A DNA stretch of 64,000 bases from UBA10646 sp046296295 (GCA_046296295.1 JBKBLG010000010.1:54245-118244); one strand, 5' to 3'. Counted from the first letter of the stretch, positions 27,963 through 37,768 are shown. Made by a program: numbers and translations. Notes: generated by a model from the sequence alone, not told the origin.

Positions 27963-29255
27963 CTATCTAATTTTTAATGTTGCTATAGATGCGATTACGC
28001 AAATGAGTGTGATAATCCAAAATCGAATGGCTATTTTACTTTCATGAAATCCTTTCTTTTGATAATGGTGGTGTAAAGGACTCATTAAAAAAATACGCCG
28101 CCCTTCACCATATTTTTTCTTAGTGTACTTAAAATAGCTTACTTGAAGAATTACACTTAAATTTTCTACTAGAAACACACCGCAAAAAATTGGAATCAAT
28201 AATTCTTTACGAACAATAATAGCTAGCGATGCTATGATACCGCCTAATGCTAAACTTCCGGTATCGCCCATGAACACTTGTGCCGGATAAGCATTGTACC
28301 ACAAAAAACCAACACAAGCACCAACAAAAGCTGCAACAAAAATGCTTAGCTCTCCCAAATTAGGGATGTACATGATATTCAAGTAATCGGCAAACTTATA
28401 ATTACCACTTGCATATACGAAAATAGCTACACCAAAACCAATAATGGCACTAACACCTGCTGCCAAGCCATCTAACCCATCAGTAATATTGGCTCCATTT
28501 GAAACTGCTGTAATAATAAATGTTACAATAAGTATATATACAACCCATGTGAATTGCTCTGCACCATCGCCTAACCACGATACGAGCTTACTATAATTAA
28601 ACTCATGATTTTTTACAAAAGGAATTGTTGTTATGGGAGTTTTCACTTTCGCAAATACACGCTCTTGCCCATCAATTCTGCGAACCACATACTTTGTAGA
28701 ATCATTGACTAATGCAGCTGATTTGCCAATAACTTCTCTTTCTACAACTACACTGTTGTTAAAGTATAATGTGGCACCAATGATGATACCTAAACCCACC
28801 TGACCAATAATTTTTGAAATACCTGCTAGGCCATCACTATCTTGCTTTTGATATTTAGTGCCTGCTTCTTGTGCTTTTTTTCTGGCACGTAGTTTAAAGT
28901 AATCATCTAAGAAACCAATAAAGCCAAGCCATACCGTACACAACAACATTAAGCGGATATATACTTTGTTTAAGTCTGCAAAGAGTAAAGTTGGCGCTAT
29001 GATGGCTAAAAGTATAATAATACCTCCCATGGTGGGCGTTCCTTTTTTTTGTTGCTCGCCTGCCAAACCAAGATCTCGAACAGTTTCACCTATTTGCTTT
29101 TTCTTTAACAGGTTAATAACTCTACGACCATATACGGTTGCAATAAGCAACGATACAATGATAGCCATAGAAGCTCTGAAGGTGATGAACTGAAACAGTC
29201 CGGCACCACTCATATTGAACTCTTGTTTTAGCCAATTAAATAAATGAAATAGCAT
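27963..29255 (-). CDS. mraY: Phospho-MurNAc-pentapeptide transferase MraY
   Basis: 430 residues, longer than the usual 360 because of an insert of about 60 residues between membrane helices (about 175-235, containing VVRRIDGQERVFAKVK), as in other Bacteroidota. Catalytic motifs are GFLDDYFKLR (about 119-128), NITDGLDGLAAG (about 260-271), GDTGSLALGG and the histidine motif PLHHHYQKKGFHE (about 388-400). It makes lipid I at the inner membrane. No repeat copy falls within it. Confidence 0.95.
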   Translation of the reverse strand: MLFHLFNWLKQEFNMSGAGLFQFITFRASMAIIVSLLIATVYGRRVINLLKKKQIGETVRDLGLAGEQQKKGTPTMGGIIILLAIIAPTLLFADLNKVYIRLMLLCTVWLGFIGFLDDYFKLRARKKAQEAGTKYQKQDSDGLAGISKIIGQVGLGIIIGATLYFNNSVVVEREVIGKSAALVNDSTKYVVRRIDGQERVFAKVKTPITTIPFVKNHEFNYSKLVSWLGDGAEQFTWVVYILIVTFIITAVSNGANITDGLDGLAAGVSAIIGFGVAIFVYASGNYKFADYLNIMYIPNLGELSIFVAAFVGACVGFLWYNAYPAQVFMGDTGSLALGGIIASLAIIVRKELLIPIFCGVFLVENLSVILQVSYFKYTKKKYGEGRRIFLMSPLHHHYQKKGFHESKIAIRFWIITLICVIASIATLKIR

Positions 29256-29273
29256 ATGGGTGTAAGTTGCTTG

Positions 29274-30737
29274 TTATTTGTTTTGTTGTTGAAATGCTTG
29301 CTGTACCATTAACTTATCATCGAACGGATATTTTATACCCATGATCTCTTGATACTTCTCATGTCCTTTTCCAGCAATTAGAATAATGTCTTCTGGCATC
29401 GCAAGTGCAACTGCTTTTGCTATTGCAGCATCTCGTTGAACCACTACCTCATACTTACGTTTAGCGGCCGAGCTGAGCCCTTGTTGCATATCTTGTAAGA
29501 TTACTTCAGGATTTTCTGTTCTAGGATTATCGCTTGTAAGAATTACGTGATCACTTAAATCGCAAGCGGTCTGAGCCATTATAGGACGCTTTGTTTTATC
29601 TCTATCGCCACCACAACCCACAACAGTTATAATACGTTCGTACCCTTTACGTAATTTTTTAATAGTTGTAAGTACATTTTCTAATGCATCGGGAGTGTGA
29701 GCATAATCAACAATAGCAATAATACCCGACTTACTAATACTGTAATCAAAACGTCCTTCTGCACCTGTGAGCATACTTAGTACACGTAACACTTCTGCAG
29801 GCGGTTGCTGCATACTAACAGCTACACCATACACGGCTAAAAGATTATAAGCATTAAACTCACCAATCATTCTAAAATGTACTTCTTGTTCATTCACCAA
29901 CATGTGCAGGCCAGTGAGTGCATTGTCAAGTATTTTACCTTTGAACGTGGCTGCATGCTTTAAACCATAGTACATTTTTTTAGCAGCTGTATTTTGAAGC
30001 ATTACAGTACCACGCTTATCATCGGCATTACTAATAGCAAATGCATCGGCAGAGAGGCCATCGAAGAAAAGTTTTTTCACCCGAATGTATTCTTCAAAAG
30101 TTTTATGATAATCTAAATGATCATGTGTGATGTTGCTGAACACAGCACCCTCAAATCGCAAACCCGTAATTCTATGTTGGTGTATTGCATGGCTACTACA
30201 CTCCATAAAAACATAAGTACAACCAGCCTCTACCATAGTTGCGAGTAGTGCATTTAATGCAACAGCATCGGGTGTTGTATGTGTGCTTGGCACTATGGTA
30301 TTGCCAATATGATTTTGTACCGTACTGATTAACCCACACTTATAACCAAGCGTAGAAAACAATTTATACAATAGTGTTGCAATAGTTGTTTTGCCGTTTG
30401 TACCAGTAACACCTACTAACTTAATCTGCTCCGAAGGACGACCATAAAAATGATGTGCTATGTGTGCTATTGCAATAGCAGTGTCGGTCACTTGCACATA
30501 TGTAACATGCGCTTGCATATCTTGCGGTAAATGGTTACACACAATAACGCTAGCGCCATTCGCAATAGCAGCATCAATATAATCGTGCCCATCTACAGAT
30601 ACACCATTAATAGCAGCATATAAGCAGCCTGCTACTACCTTACGAGAATCGATAGTAATGGCAGTAACCATTGCATTGCTATTACCTTGTATTGCAACGA
30701 GTGATACTTTGTATAATATGTCGCTTAATACTGCCAC
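29274..30737 (-). CDS. murE: UDP-MurNAc-tripeptide synthetase MurE
   Basis: 487 residues. Motifs: ITIDSRKV near the N terminus, ATP loop GVTGTNGKTTIATLLYKL (about 109-126), THTTPDA, NITHDHLDYH and the substrate motif DNPRTENPE (about 407-415). DNPR is the signature of meso-diaminopimelate-adding enzymes, so this organism probably has meso-DAP peptidoglycan. The repeat copy at 30520 (one mismatch) encodes HLPQD. It starts one base after the ftsI stop. Confidence 0.95.
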   Translation of the reverse strand: MAVLSDILYKVSLVAIQGNSNAMVTAITIDSRKVVAGCLYAAINGVSVDGHDYIDAAIANGASVIVCNHLPQDMQAHVTYVQVTDTAIAIAHIAHHFYGRPSEQIKLVGVTGTNGKTTIATLLYKLFSTLGYKCGLISTVQNHIGNTIVPSTHTTPDAVALNALLATMVEAGCTYVFMECSSHAIHQHRITGLRFEGAVFSNITHDHLDYHKTFEEYIRVKKLFFDGLSADAFAISNADDKRGTVMLQNTAAKKMYYGLKHAATFKGKILDNALTGLHMLVNEQEVHFRMIGEFNAYNLLAVYGVAVSMQQPPAEVLRVLSMLTGAEGRFDYSISKSGIIAIVDYAHTPDALENVLTTIKKLRKGYERIITVVGCGGDRDKTKRPIMAQTACDLSDHVILTSDNPRTENPEVILQDMQQGLSSAAKRKYEVVVQRDAAIAKAVALAMPEDIILIAGKGHEKYQEIMGIKYPFDDKLMVQQAFQQQNK

Positions 30738-30738
30738 T

Positions 30739-32895
30739 TTAATTGAGTATAAGTGTTATGGTAATTCCTTTTTGTATTGTAGTACCTGCAGCTAAGCTTT
30801 GTTCTTTCACTTTTCCTTTGCCGCGTATTTGTACTTGCATACCTAAATTTTCACATAAGTATATAGCATCTTTTAAGCCCAAGCCTATAAGATTAGGTAC
30901 AGTTGCTTCATTGTATTTTAATAGCGATGCAGTTACACCACTTTGCTGATTTTGTACTTGTAACCACTCAGCGTACTGCACGCCTGTAGTATTGTTTTTA
31001 TAGAGTTGTAAGTGTTTGTTGAGATAAGCTACATCTTGCTCTGCACCAGCATAAGTGAACGGCGTACTATCATTTGCCGTAAGGCTTGCATACTGCCTTG
31101 TAGCACTTTCACGCACATGCAATGTGTATAAACGATCGGCGATTTCTTTCCAAACGGGCCCGGCAACATCAGCGCCGTAAAAACGTACTGCATGTGGCTT
31201 ATTTCTTATAATTACAACAATGGTATACTGCGGATTTTCGGCAGGGAAATATCCGGCAAAAGAACTTTGATATACTTTATCGGCATAGGTAAACTTACCA
31301 TCGGACACTAAGGCTGTACCAGTTTTGCCTGCTGCTTTGTAAGCTGCTTTTTCAAACAATCGCTTAGCAGTACCATTAATACAAACACCTTCTAAACAAA
31401 CCTTTAATTGCTTGAGGGTAGTTTCACTACATATACGTTCATTCACTACTTGTGGCTGAAACTGTTTAATGATGGTACCATCTTCAACCACACTATTTAC
31501 AAGGTATGGCTTCATCATTACGCCCTTATTAGCTACAGCATTATAAAGCATAGCCGTACGTAATGGTGTTATAGCTAAACCATATCCAAAGCTCATCCAG
31601 GGTAATGTTGCATTGCTCCAGTACTTGCTACCAGGCTTATATACAATGGGCTTACCCTCACCAGCTAAGTCAATTCCTGTTTTATCTGTAACACCAAGCG
31701 TTTCAAGATGCTTTAAAAACTTTGAAGGCGTTGCACCGTAATAGCTCATTGCCAGTTTTGCCATTCCCACGTTGCTACTTAACTCAAAAGCCTGTTGCAA
31801 TGAAACATCGTACCTACCATGTGTTTCGCTATCGTATACGGTTCTATTAGCTACCTTCCAAGTACCGCCTTCTAAGTTCACAGGCGTGCTGAGTGTTGCT
31901 TTTTTATCTTCTAATACAGCCAATATGGTGGCAAGTTTAAATGTACTTCCTGGCTCTGTAGGGCTTAACGCATAATTGAAATTTTCCCAATAAGCCGAAT
32001 CGTTTCTACGTCCAAGATTCGCAATAGCCTTAATCTTACCGGTTTTCACTTCCATAACAATAGCGCAGCCATATTCAGCTTGGTTTTGCAACATCATTTT
32101 CATGAGTGCGTTCTCAGTTATTTCTTGAATGTGTATATCGAGCGTAGTGATAATATCTTTACCTTTTTCTGGTTCTATTTCATAACCCTCGTCTACCGGC
32201 ACACTAACACCACCACCAATACTACGCACCAAACGCTTTCCTGTTGTACCTTTCAAGTAAGCATCGTACTGCTGTTCTAGTCCAACCTTTTGAGCATTTT
32301 CTCTATCTAATCCAATAGTTCTATATGCTAGTAATTGATACGGATTTAAACGAATGCTTTTATCTTCAGCAATAAAGCCACTTTTGTTTCTACCTAAACG
32401 CACCAACGGCAACTGCTGCAATTTTTGAAAATCGCGGAAGCTGATTTTACGTTTTAGTAAGAAATAGCGGTCTTTCATGTTATATCCCTTTTGCAAAAGG
32501 CGTTTATATTCAACGGCTGTTCTATCACCGAATAAAGTAGCCAAGCCTATGCTCAAGCTGTCTATATTTTCACGAAAACGAACACCATTTTTTTCACGCA
32601 AGCCATCGGCAGCAAAATCAATATGCACGTCAAATTGTGGGATACTTGTGCTTAGCATTTGACCATCTTCACTATAAATGGTACCACGTTCTGCATCAAT
32701 TTCTTCAATACGTTGGTGCAGGCTATCACTCATACCACGCCAATATGCACCTTGTACTTGTTGTATGTATATTGCCTTACCCACTACCCATAAGCACAAC
32801 ATAATAATGAGCAAGTAACACGCATACACCCGCCACAAGATGTCGTTCTTCACTTCAACTGTATTGGTATGTTTTGTTGCCAAAGTGCGTTTCAA
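30739..32895 (-). CDS. ftsI: Septal penicillin-binding protein FtsI (PBP3) with PASTA domain
   Basis: 718 residues. One membrane helix (about 22-45), a PBP dimerisation domain (about 65-240) and a transpeptidase domain carrying EPGSTFKLA (catalytic Ser, about 313), SSNVGMAKLA (about 374) and KTGTALVSD (about 523). The last 60 residues form a single PASTA domain (VPNLIGLGLKDAIYLCENLG). It cross-links septal peptidoglycan together with FtsW and is a beta-lactam target. A perfect repeat copy at 31072 falls in the linker after the transpeptidase domain (YASLTANDS). Confidence 0.95.
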   Translation of the reverse strand: MKRTLATKHTNTVEVKNDILWRVYACYLLIIMLCLWVVGKAIYIQQVQGAYWRGMSDSLHQRIEEIDAERGTIYSEDGQMLSTSIPQFDVHIDFAADGLREKNGVRFRENIDSLSIGLATLFGDRTAVEYKRLLQKGYNMKDRYFLLKRKISFRDFQKLQQLPLVRLGRNKSGFIAEDKSIRLNPYQLLAYRTIGLDRENAQKVGLEQQYDAYLKGTTGKRLVRSIGGGVSVPVDEGYEIEPEKGKDIITTLDIHIQEITENALMKMMLQNQAEYGCAIVMEVKTGKIKAIANLGRRNDSAYWENFNYALSPTEPGSTFKLATILAVLEDKKATLSTPVNLEGGTWKVANRTVYDSETHGRYDVSLQQAFELSSNVGMAKLAMSYYGATPSKFLKHLETLGVTDKTGIDLAGEGKPIVYKPGSKYWSNATLPWMSFGYGLAITPLRTAMLYNAVANKGVMMKPYLVNSVVEDGTIIKQFQPQVVNERICSETTLKQLKVCLEGVCINGTAKRLFEKAAYKAAGKTGTALVSDGKFTYADKVYQSSFAGYFPAENPQYTIVVIIRNKPHAVRFYGADVAGPVWKEIADRLYTLHVRESATRQYASLTANDSTPFTYAGAEQDVAYLNKHLQLYKNNTTGVQYAEWLQVQNQQSGVTASLLKYNEATVPNLIGLGLKDAIYLCENLGMQVQIRGKGKVKEQSLAAGTTIQKGITITLILN

Positions 32896-32898
32896 TTT

Positions 32899-33264
32899 TT
32901 ATGGTTGGTTGTTGGTTTTTCGTTGTTCGTAAGGTATTCGCATAGGTGGCTCATTGGTTAACTCAAGCCCAAGTGGCTCTGCTGTTTTTGCCAATTCAGC
33001 CTCTCTACTTTTGAACATCAATTCGCTTTTTAGCGTTTTATATTCATACTGCAGTTGCTTAATTTCCTTTGCAGTTTTATTGATTCTTCGAATAGTTCTA
33101 TCGCCCTTATGGCCATTAGCGATGTATAAAATTGCCAAGCCACTCAGAAACAGAAAGAACCCTAAGTTTTTACTCACCCATTCGTACTTAAACCAAGCTC
33201 CAAACGAAATTTTTTTCTTCGCTTGCTCATGTTGCTCAGTAATACTTACTTCTGTTGTTGCCAT
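32899..33264 (-). CDS. ftsL: FtsL-like small division protein
   Basis: 121 residues: a short charged cytoplasmic N terminus, one membrane helix at about 35-53 (LGFFLFLSGLAILYIANGH), and a coiled-coil periplasmic part (RRINKTAKEIKQLQYEYKTLKSELM). Its position between rsmH and ftsI and this layout match FtsL, although FtsL sequences are too divergent for certainty. It would form the FtsQLB complex that activates FtsWI. The 41-base gap upstream holds a perfect repeat copy (33279). Confidence 0.8.
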   Translation of the reverse strand: MATTEVSITEQHEQAKKKISFGAWFKYEWVSKNLGFFLFLSGLAILYIANGHKGDRTIRRINKTAKEIKQLQYEYKTLKSELMFKSREAELAKTAEPLGLELTNEPPMRIPYEQRKTNNQP

Positions 33265-33305
33265 ATATTTTGTACATGCCTTACGGCAAATGAAAAACTG
33301 CTTTG

Positions 33306-34211
33306 TTATAGCTTTACTGCAATTCTCAATCGAGCACTTCTAGCACGATTGTTTTGTTGTAATTCTGCAGCACTTGCTTGAATTGGTTTTTTAGTAATCA
33401 CCTCGAACACCTTCTCCCTCACCTCTGTACTAAAAGGATTGCTGTTATCTTCCGGCGCTAGTGTTCCATGTTTCATAAACAGCTTCACTATTCTATCTTC
33501 TAAAGAATGGAAGGTGATGACTGCCAACCTACCGCCGGGCTTCAACACTTGTGCTGCCTGCTCCAGCATTTGCCGTAAGGCGCCCAACTCATCATTCACC
33601 TCTATTCGCAATGCTTGGAACACCTGTGCTAAATATTTATTCGGATTGCCTTTAATAACCGGTTGAAGAAATGCTTTAAAACTTTCAATGGTGTTAAAGC
33701 TTGTGGCTTGCCTACGCTGTACAATATGATTAGCCAAGGTTTTACTATTGGTTACCTCACCATATTGCTCAAACATTTTGTGCAATTGTTGTGTGGTGTA
33801 GGTAGCAATTATATCGGCAGCAGTTACGCCCTCACGTTGGTCCATTCGCATATCGAGCGGGCCATCGAACCGAATGGAGAAACCACGCCCTCCTTCATCG
33901 AACTGATGACTGCTCACCCCCAAATCGGCTAAGATACCATCCACTTTTGTGTAGCCATGCAATCGCAAAAAGCGTTGCAGGTGCTTAAAATTTTGTGGCA
34001 CAAACAATAATCTGTCATCGTTCGGCACATTGGCTTGTGCATCGGCATCGTGATCAAATGCAATCAACTTTCCATTAGCACCCAATTGCGTTAGAATACC
34101 TTTGCTATGGCCACCACCACCAAACGTACAGTCAACATAAACGCCGTTGGGCTTAATAGCCAACGCATTTAAACTCTCCTGATATAAAACCGGTACGTGG
34201 TACAATGCCAT
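33306..34211 (-). CDS. rsmH: 16S rRNA (cytosine-1402-N4)-methyltransferase RsmH
   Basis: 301 residues from ATG 34211 (MALYHVPVLYQESLNAL); an upstream in-frame start adds six atypical residues. SAM-binding motif DCTFGGGGHSKGIL (about 27-40), then GILADLGVSSHQFDEGGRGFS (split across about 100-120) and PGGRLAVITFHSLEDRIVK. It methylates C1402 in the 30S P-site region. A perfect repeat copy at 33568 lies in the gene. It sits second in the dcw cluster, as in most bacteria. Confidence 0.95.
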   Translation of the reverse strand: MALYHVPVLYQESLNALAIKPNGVYVDCTFGGGGHSKGILTQLGANGKLIAFDHDADAQANVPNDDRLLFVPQNFKHLQRFLRLHGYTKVDGILADLGVSSHQFDEGGRGFSIRFDGPLDMRMDQREGVTAADIIATYTTQQLHKMFEQYGEVTNSKTLANHIVQRRQATSFNTIESFKAFLQPVIKGNPNKYLAQVFQALRIEVNDELGALRQMLEQAAQVLKPGGRLAVITFHSLEDRIVKLFMKHGTLAPEDNSNPFSTEVREKVFEVITKKPIQASAAELQQNNRARSARLRIAVKL

Positions 34212-34236
34212 GCTTTTAACAATGAACAATATTGGG

Positions 34237-34689
34237 TTAACCTATTTGCTGCTGCCCCATTACTTCGTTAGCAAGCACACTAAAGGCATTCGCATCGAAA
34301 CTGTCAAACAACTTTTTGTAATTGGCAGTATCCCATATCTCTAACTTATCGCCTTGCGCCACTAGGGTAATATCTTTTTCTAGTTTAGCATGACTCTTTA
34401 AAGATGCAGGTAGCAACAAACGACCAGCACTATCTAACTCTACCTCGGTAGCACCACCCAAAAACTGACGCTGAAACTGGCGTACCTTTGGATCGAACTG
34501 GTTTAAATTACTAATTCTGGCGTGTAGTGGCTGCCACACCTGCATGGGATACAGGGTAAGGCACTCCTCGAAACCACGACTGATAACAAAACGTGTTTCT
34601 CCGCTGGGCAGTTGCTTTTTAAAGCCTGCCGGCAACAGAAAACGGCCTTTGCTATCTACCGTACTTTCGTATTCGCCGAGAAAATGCAT
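34237..34689 (-). CDS. mraZ: Transcriptional regulator MraZ
   Basis: 150 residues from ATG 34689 (MHFLGEYESTVDSKGRFLLP); the 20 residues before it in the same frame lack family character. Two SpoVT/AbrB-like repeats contain the DxKGR motif (STVDSKGRFLLP, about 8-19) and its second form (VELDSAGRLLLP, about 82-93). MraZ forms a ring and represses the dcw promoter in other bacteria. I did not find the TGGGN direct repeats it binds elsewhere in the region upstream. Confidence 0.93.
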   Translation of the reverse strand: MHFLGEYESTVDSKGRFLLPAGFKKQLPSGETRFVISRGFEECLTLYPMQVWQPLHARISNLNQFDPKVRQFQRQFLGGATEVELDSAGRLLLPASLKSHAKLEKDITLVAQGDKLEIWDTANYKKLFDSFDANAFSVLANEVMGQQQIG

Positions 34690-35042
34690 TAAACAACAGT
34701 GTTTGTTAGAGAAATAGTCAATTACAAACACAAAATAACACTTTTTCACACTTTCTTCCAGCTTTTGGAAGCAGCCATTTTATACACAGTTAGTAAAGTG
34801 GCTCAAACGCAGTAGCCACAAGGCTTCAAAGCAATTACTGCACAGTTTATACACAAAACCGTGTGCATAAACTGTGGAAAACCCTCATTCTATCTGCATT
34901 TAACGTGCACAAACATCAAAACAATCAAAATTGGGAGGTGATTGTGTTTTTCGGAAAAACATTTACCGTAAGGAATACCTACATCTTAGCATAAGTGTAC
35001 ATCGGTAGCAAGTTGTTTCTTTGCAGCTTGTATTGAATAGCT
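34690..35042. other. Divergent mraZ/queA control region
   Basis: A 353-base gap without a gene. Besides the DnaA boxes it holds a small hairpin CTTCC/GGAAG (34756-34771), the sequence TTTTTCGGAAAAA (34948-34960) with complementary arms, and a perfect forward repeat copy at 34961. TTTCTTTGC at 35016 resembles a -7 element for queA. No convincing -33/-7 pair for mraZ was found. Confidence 0.55.
34780..34881. promoter_or_regulatory. Cluster of DnaA boxes in the mraZ-queA gap
   Basis: Perfect TTATNCACA boxes are at 34780-34788 (+, TTATACACA), 34847-34855 (+, TTATACACA) and 34862-34870 (-, TTATGCACA). A near match TTTTCCACA is at 34873-34881 (-). The middle two lie in a 14-bp inverted repeat (34841-34854 with 34863-34876, one mismatch). 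The motif match is direct; whether this is a DnaA-controlled dcw promoter or part of a replication origin is inference. Confidence 0.6.
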
Positions 35043-36281
35043 ATGCAACATCCAAAACACTTAAGTATTGCCGAGTTTAACTACGAACTACCAGACCATA
35101 GAATTGCTAAGTACCCATTGAGCGAACGCGATGCTAGTAAGTTATTGGTGTATCAATACGGCGATATTAAAACACATACTTACGAACATATTGCACATTA
35201 TATACCTGCCGAAAGTATGTTGGTGTTTAATAACACTAAAGTGGTAGAAGCAAGATTGCTATTTACAAAGGCAACAGGCGGTGCCGTTGAAATTTTTTGT
35301 TTAGAACCCGATGTTCGCTACGGCGATATAACAACGGCCATGCTTACCACGCAAACGGTATATTGGCGTTGCTTAATTGGTGGTGTTAAAAAGTGGAAAT
35401 CGGGTAGCGTACTTGAAAAAAAAATAGAGCATGGGCATAGCACTATTGTGTTGCAGGCAACCCTTATTGAAAAACTAAGCGATTGCTATTTGGTGCAATT
35501 GCAGTGGAACACCAACCATAGCTTTGCCGAAGTGTTACATTGGGCCGGCCTCATTCCTTTACCACCTTACTTACACCGACAGGCTGAGGTAAGCGATAAT
35601 GAACGTTATCAAACCATTTATGCAAAACACGATGGTAGTGTTGCAGCACCAACGGCAGGCTTACATTTTACCGAAAGGGTTCTTCGTAGCCTTACGGCAA
35701 AAGCAATTACGCAACAGTACGTAACCTTGCATGTAGGTGCGGGCACCTTTAAGCCGGTGAAGGCCGAAACTATGGCAGAACACGAAATGCACGCCGAATA
35801 TATTGATGTAAATCAGGCATTCATTGAGGCTGTAATTTGCCATGAGCACCCCATGGTAGCTGTAGGTACTACATCGCTACGCACCATTGAAACGTTATAT
35901 TGGATGGGCGTTAAATGCTTAGAGTTTGGCGCTTACCTTAGTTCTATTGCAATTGAACAAATTAGCATTACCCAGTGGGATGCCTATGAACTACCACAAC
36001 ACTACAGTAAAAAAGAGGCATTTACTGCATTACTCAATTGGATGCAAGCTACTAACAACCAACGTGTTTTAACAAAAACACAAATTATTATAGCACCAGG
36101 TTATCGCCTACGTGTAGCCGATGGCATTATCACTAATTTTCACCAACCACAAAGCACACTGTTATTACTGATTGCAGCCGTTATTGGCGATGATTGGAAG
36201 CGTGTGTACGATTATGCACTTGCAAACGATTTTAGATTTCTAAGCTACGGCGATGGTAGCCTACTTTGGAAGCACTACTAA
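35043..36281 (+). CDS. queA: tRNA preQ1(34) S-adenosylmethionine ribosyltransferase-isomerase QueA
   Basis: 412 residues, longer than the 356 of E. coli but usual for Bacteroidota. Family motifs: YELPDHRIAKYPLSERDASKLLV at the N terminus (read in two parts, about 14-36), VFNNTKVVEARL (about 62-73), YQTIYAKHDGSVAAPTAGLHFT, LHVGAGTFKPVKAE and ITNFHQPQSTLLLLIAA. It transfers the ribosyl part of SAM to preQ1 in tRNA to make epoxyqueuosine. Repeat copies are at 35666 (weak) and 35690. Its stop overlaps the stop of the convergent kinase gene by four bases, with no terminator between. Confidence 0.96.
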   Translation: MQHPKHLSIAEFNYELPDHRIAKYPLSERDASKLLVYQYGDIKTHTYEHIAHYIPAESMLVFNNTKVVEARLLFTKATGGAVEIFCLEPDVRYGDITTAMLTTQTVYWRCLIGGVKKWKSGSVLEKKIEHGHSTIVLQATLIEKLSDCYLVQLQWNTNHSFAEVLHWAGLIPLPPYLHRQAEVSDNERYQTIYAKHDGSVAAPTAGLHFTERVLRSLTAKAITQQYVTLHVGAGTFKPVKAETMAEHEMHAEYIDVNQAFIEAVICHEHPMVAVGTTSLRTIETLYWMGVKCLEFGAYLSSIAIEQISITQWDAYELPQHYSKKEAFTALLNWMQATNNQRVLTKTQIIIAPGYRLRVADGIITNFHQPQSTLLLLIAAVIGDDWKRVYDYALANDFRFLSYGDGSLLWKHY

Positions 36282-37624
36282 ACCTGCCTTGCTAAAGGCA
36301 CTTCAACGGTGAAAGTACTACCCTTTCCGAGTACACTTTCTACTTTTATGCGGCCTTTATGCTCGTCAATCACGGTTTTCACGTAGCTCATGCCCAAGCC
36401 GAAGCCTTTTACATTGTGCACATTACCGGTATGTGCTCTGTAGAATTTTTCAAACACACGCTTTACCGTTTCTTTACTCATGCCAATGCCATTATCTTCT
36501 ATACGAATAAGTAAGAACTTTTTAGAGCTATGGGTAGAAATTTTAATATGCAAGCCTTCATCTTTACTATATTTCACCGCATTATCTACCAAATTATTTA
36601 ACAAATTACCGAAATGGGTTTCATCGGCAATAATGGTATCGTTTTTGGCATTGAGTAATAACTCTATCTGACCCTGCTTTTCTTCGAGTTGTAGTGTAAA
36701 GTTGGAGGTAACAGATGTTATCATTGCATGTACATGTACAGGCTTCATGTTAAGTTTCAGTTCTTGCCTATCCATAGCAGCAGCTTGTAAAATGGTTTCT
36801 ACATGCTTGTTCATCCGCTTGTTTTCTTCTTTGATGATGTTGGTAAAGTAATTCAGCTTTTCAGGATTGGCCTGCACTTTTTCGTTACGTACCATGTCTA
36901 CCGCTAACGAAATGGTAGCAATGGGTGTTTTAAATTCGTGCGTCATATTATTAATGAAATCACTTTTAATTTCACTAAGTTTCTTTTGATTCAGCATGGT
37001 TCTAACCGTAACGGTAAATGCTGCAATTACCACTAATGTGAACACACCTGCACCTATGAGCATCCACGTAAGTGAAGCCCATAATTGTTGCTTAAAATCG
37101 GGTATAATGATGAATAAATTTTCTTCGCTAATAAGGCCTTCCCAATCGCTGCCTTGCTCCGGACCAATAGGTATTACTCGCCTGCGATAACCAGCCGTAT
37201 CAAGCGATGCGTTCATGAAGTTAGGGCTCTGCATTTCTACCACATAATCTTCTTTATCAGTTGTAATAGCAAATTCAAAACGTAAGTGTTCTAGCCCTTC
37301 GTTACGAAAAGCATGCTCTAGTTTCTCGTAAATTTCATAATCAGTAAAGCGTTGCGAAATTTGCGGCGGCTTTACCTTTTTCCCTATTTCTAATTCAGGC
37401 GAAAAGCCCAAATTATTAAGTCTGCGGGGCAACCGCATACTTGGGCTATGGCTGGCTTGTCGGCTTAACTCTAATGCTACATTATAAGCAGCTTTATCTA
37501 CCTTATATAGTATACGCTGCTCTTGTACTTGTAATAGGTTTTTAACCCAACTATATTGAAACAAAAAAATACCCAGCAACGAAAAAGAAATCAATAGAAT
37601 AATTACCGGAAATACTTTCTTCAT
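36278..37624 (-). CDS. Sensor histidine kinase, orphan in this window
   Basis: 448 residues from ATG 37624 (MKKVFPVIILLISFSLLGIF); earlier in-frame starts would destroy the N-terminal membrane helix. Layout: helix about 4-24, periplasmic sensor about 25-180 with no recognised fold, second helix about 182-206, HisKA domain with His229 in MTHEFKTPIA, and HATPase motifs NLLNNLVDNAVKYS, IEDNGIGMS and GFGLGMSYVK. No HAMP domain is evident. No response regulator gene is adjacent, so its partner must lie elsewhere. The promoter region shared with yqgE carries an inverted pair of the dispersed repeat. Confidence 0.92.
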   Translation of the reverse strand: MKKVFPVIILLISFSLLGIFLFQYSWVKNLLQVQEQRILYKVDKAAYNVALELSRQASHSPSMRLPRRLNNLGFSPELEIGKKVKPPQISQRFTDYEIYEKLEHAFRNEGLEHLRFEFAITTDKEDYVVEMQSPNFMNASLDTAGYRRRVIPIGPEQGSDWEGLISEENLFIIIPDFKQQLWASLTWMLIGAGVFTLVVIAAFTVTVRTMLNQKKLSEIKSDFINNMTHEFKTPIATISLAVDMVRNEKVQANPEKLNYFTNIIKEENKRMNKHVETILQAAAMDRQELKLNMKPVHVHAMITSVTSNFTLQLEEKQGQIELLLNAKNDTIIADETHFGNLLNNLVDNAVKYSKDEGLHIKISTHSSKKFLLIRIEDNGIGMSKETVKRVFEKFYRAHTGNVHNVKGFGLGMSYVKTVIDEHKGRIKVESVLGKGSTFTVEVPLARQV

Positions 37625-37672
37625 AACATCGAATATACTTGTAATTTGTGGGTTATAAGTGAGCGGTAAGGC

Positions 37673-37739
37673 ATTTACCGTAAGGTTAACAAGGCCAGTA
37701 CTGAAATATAACCAGTATAATTTATGCCTTACGGCAAAT
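37673..37739. repeat. Inverted pair of the dispersed repeat in a divergent promoter gap
   Basis: A perfect forward copy (37673-37685) and a perfect reverse copy (37727-37739) face each other across 41 bases between the kinase gene (-) and the YqgE gene (+). Confidence 0.9.
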
Positions 37740-37768
37740 GATGTACCGCGGCAAAATTGTATCTTAAC

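Noticed and set aside
34690..35042. MraZ operator (TGGGN direct repeats) upstream of mraZ
   Set aside because: No spaced TGGGN/NCCCA series could be found on either strand.
37006..37018. Additional repeat copies with three or more mismatches (for example near 14668, 37006 and 62095)
   Set aside because: Only partial matches to the core; they were not counted so that the copy number stays conservative.
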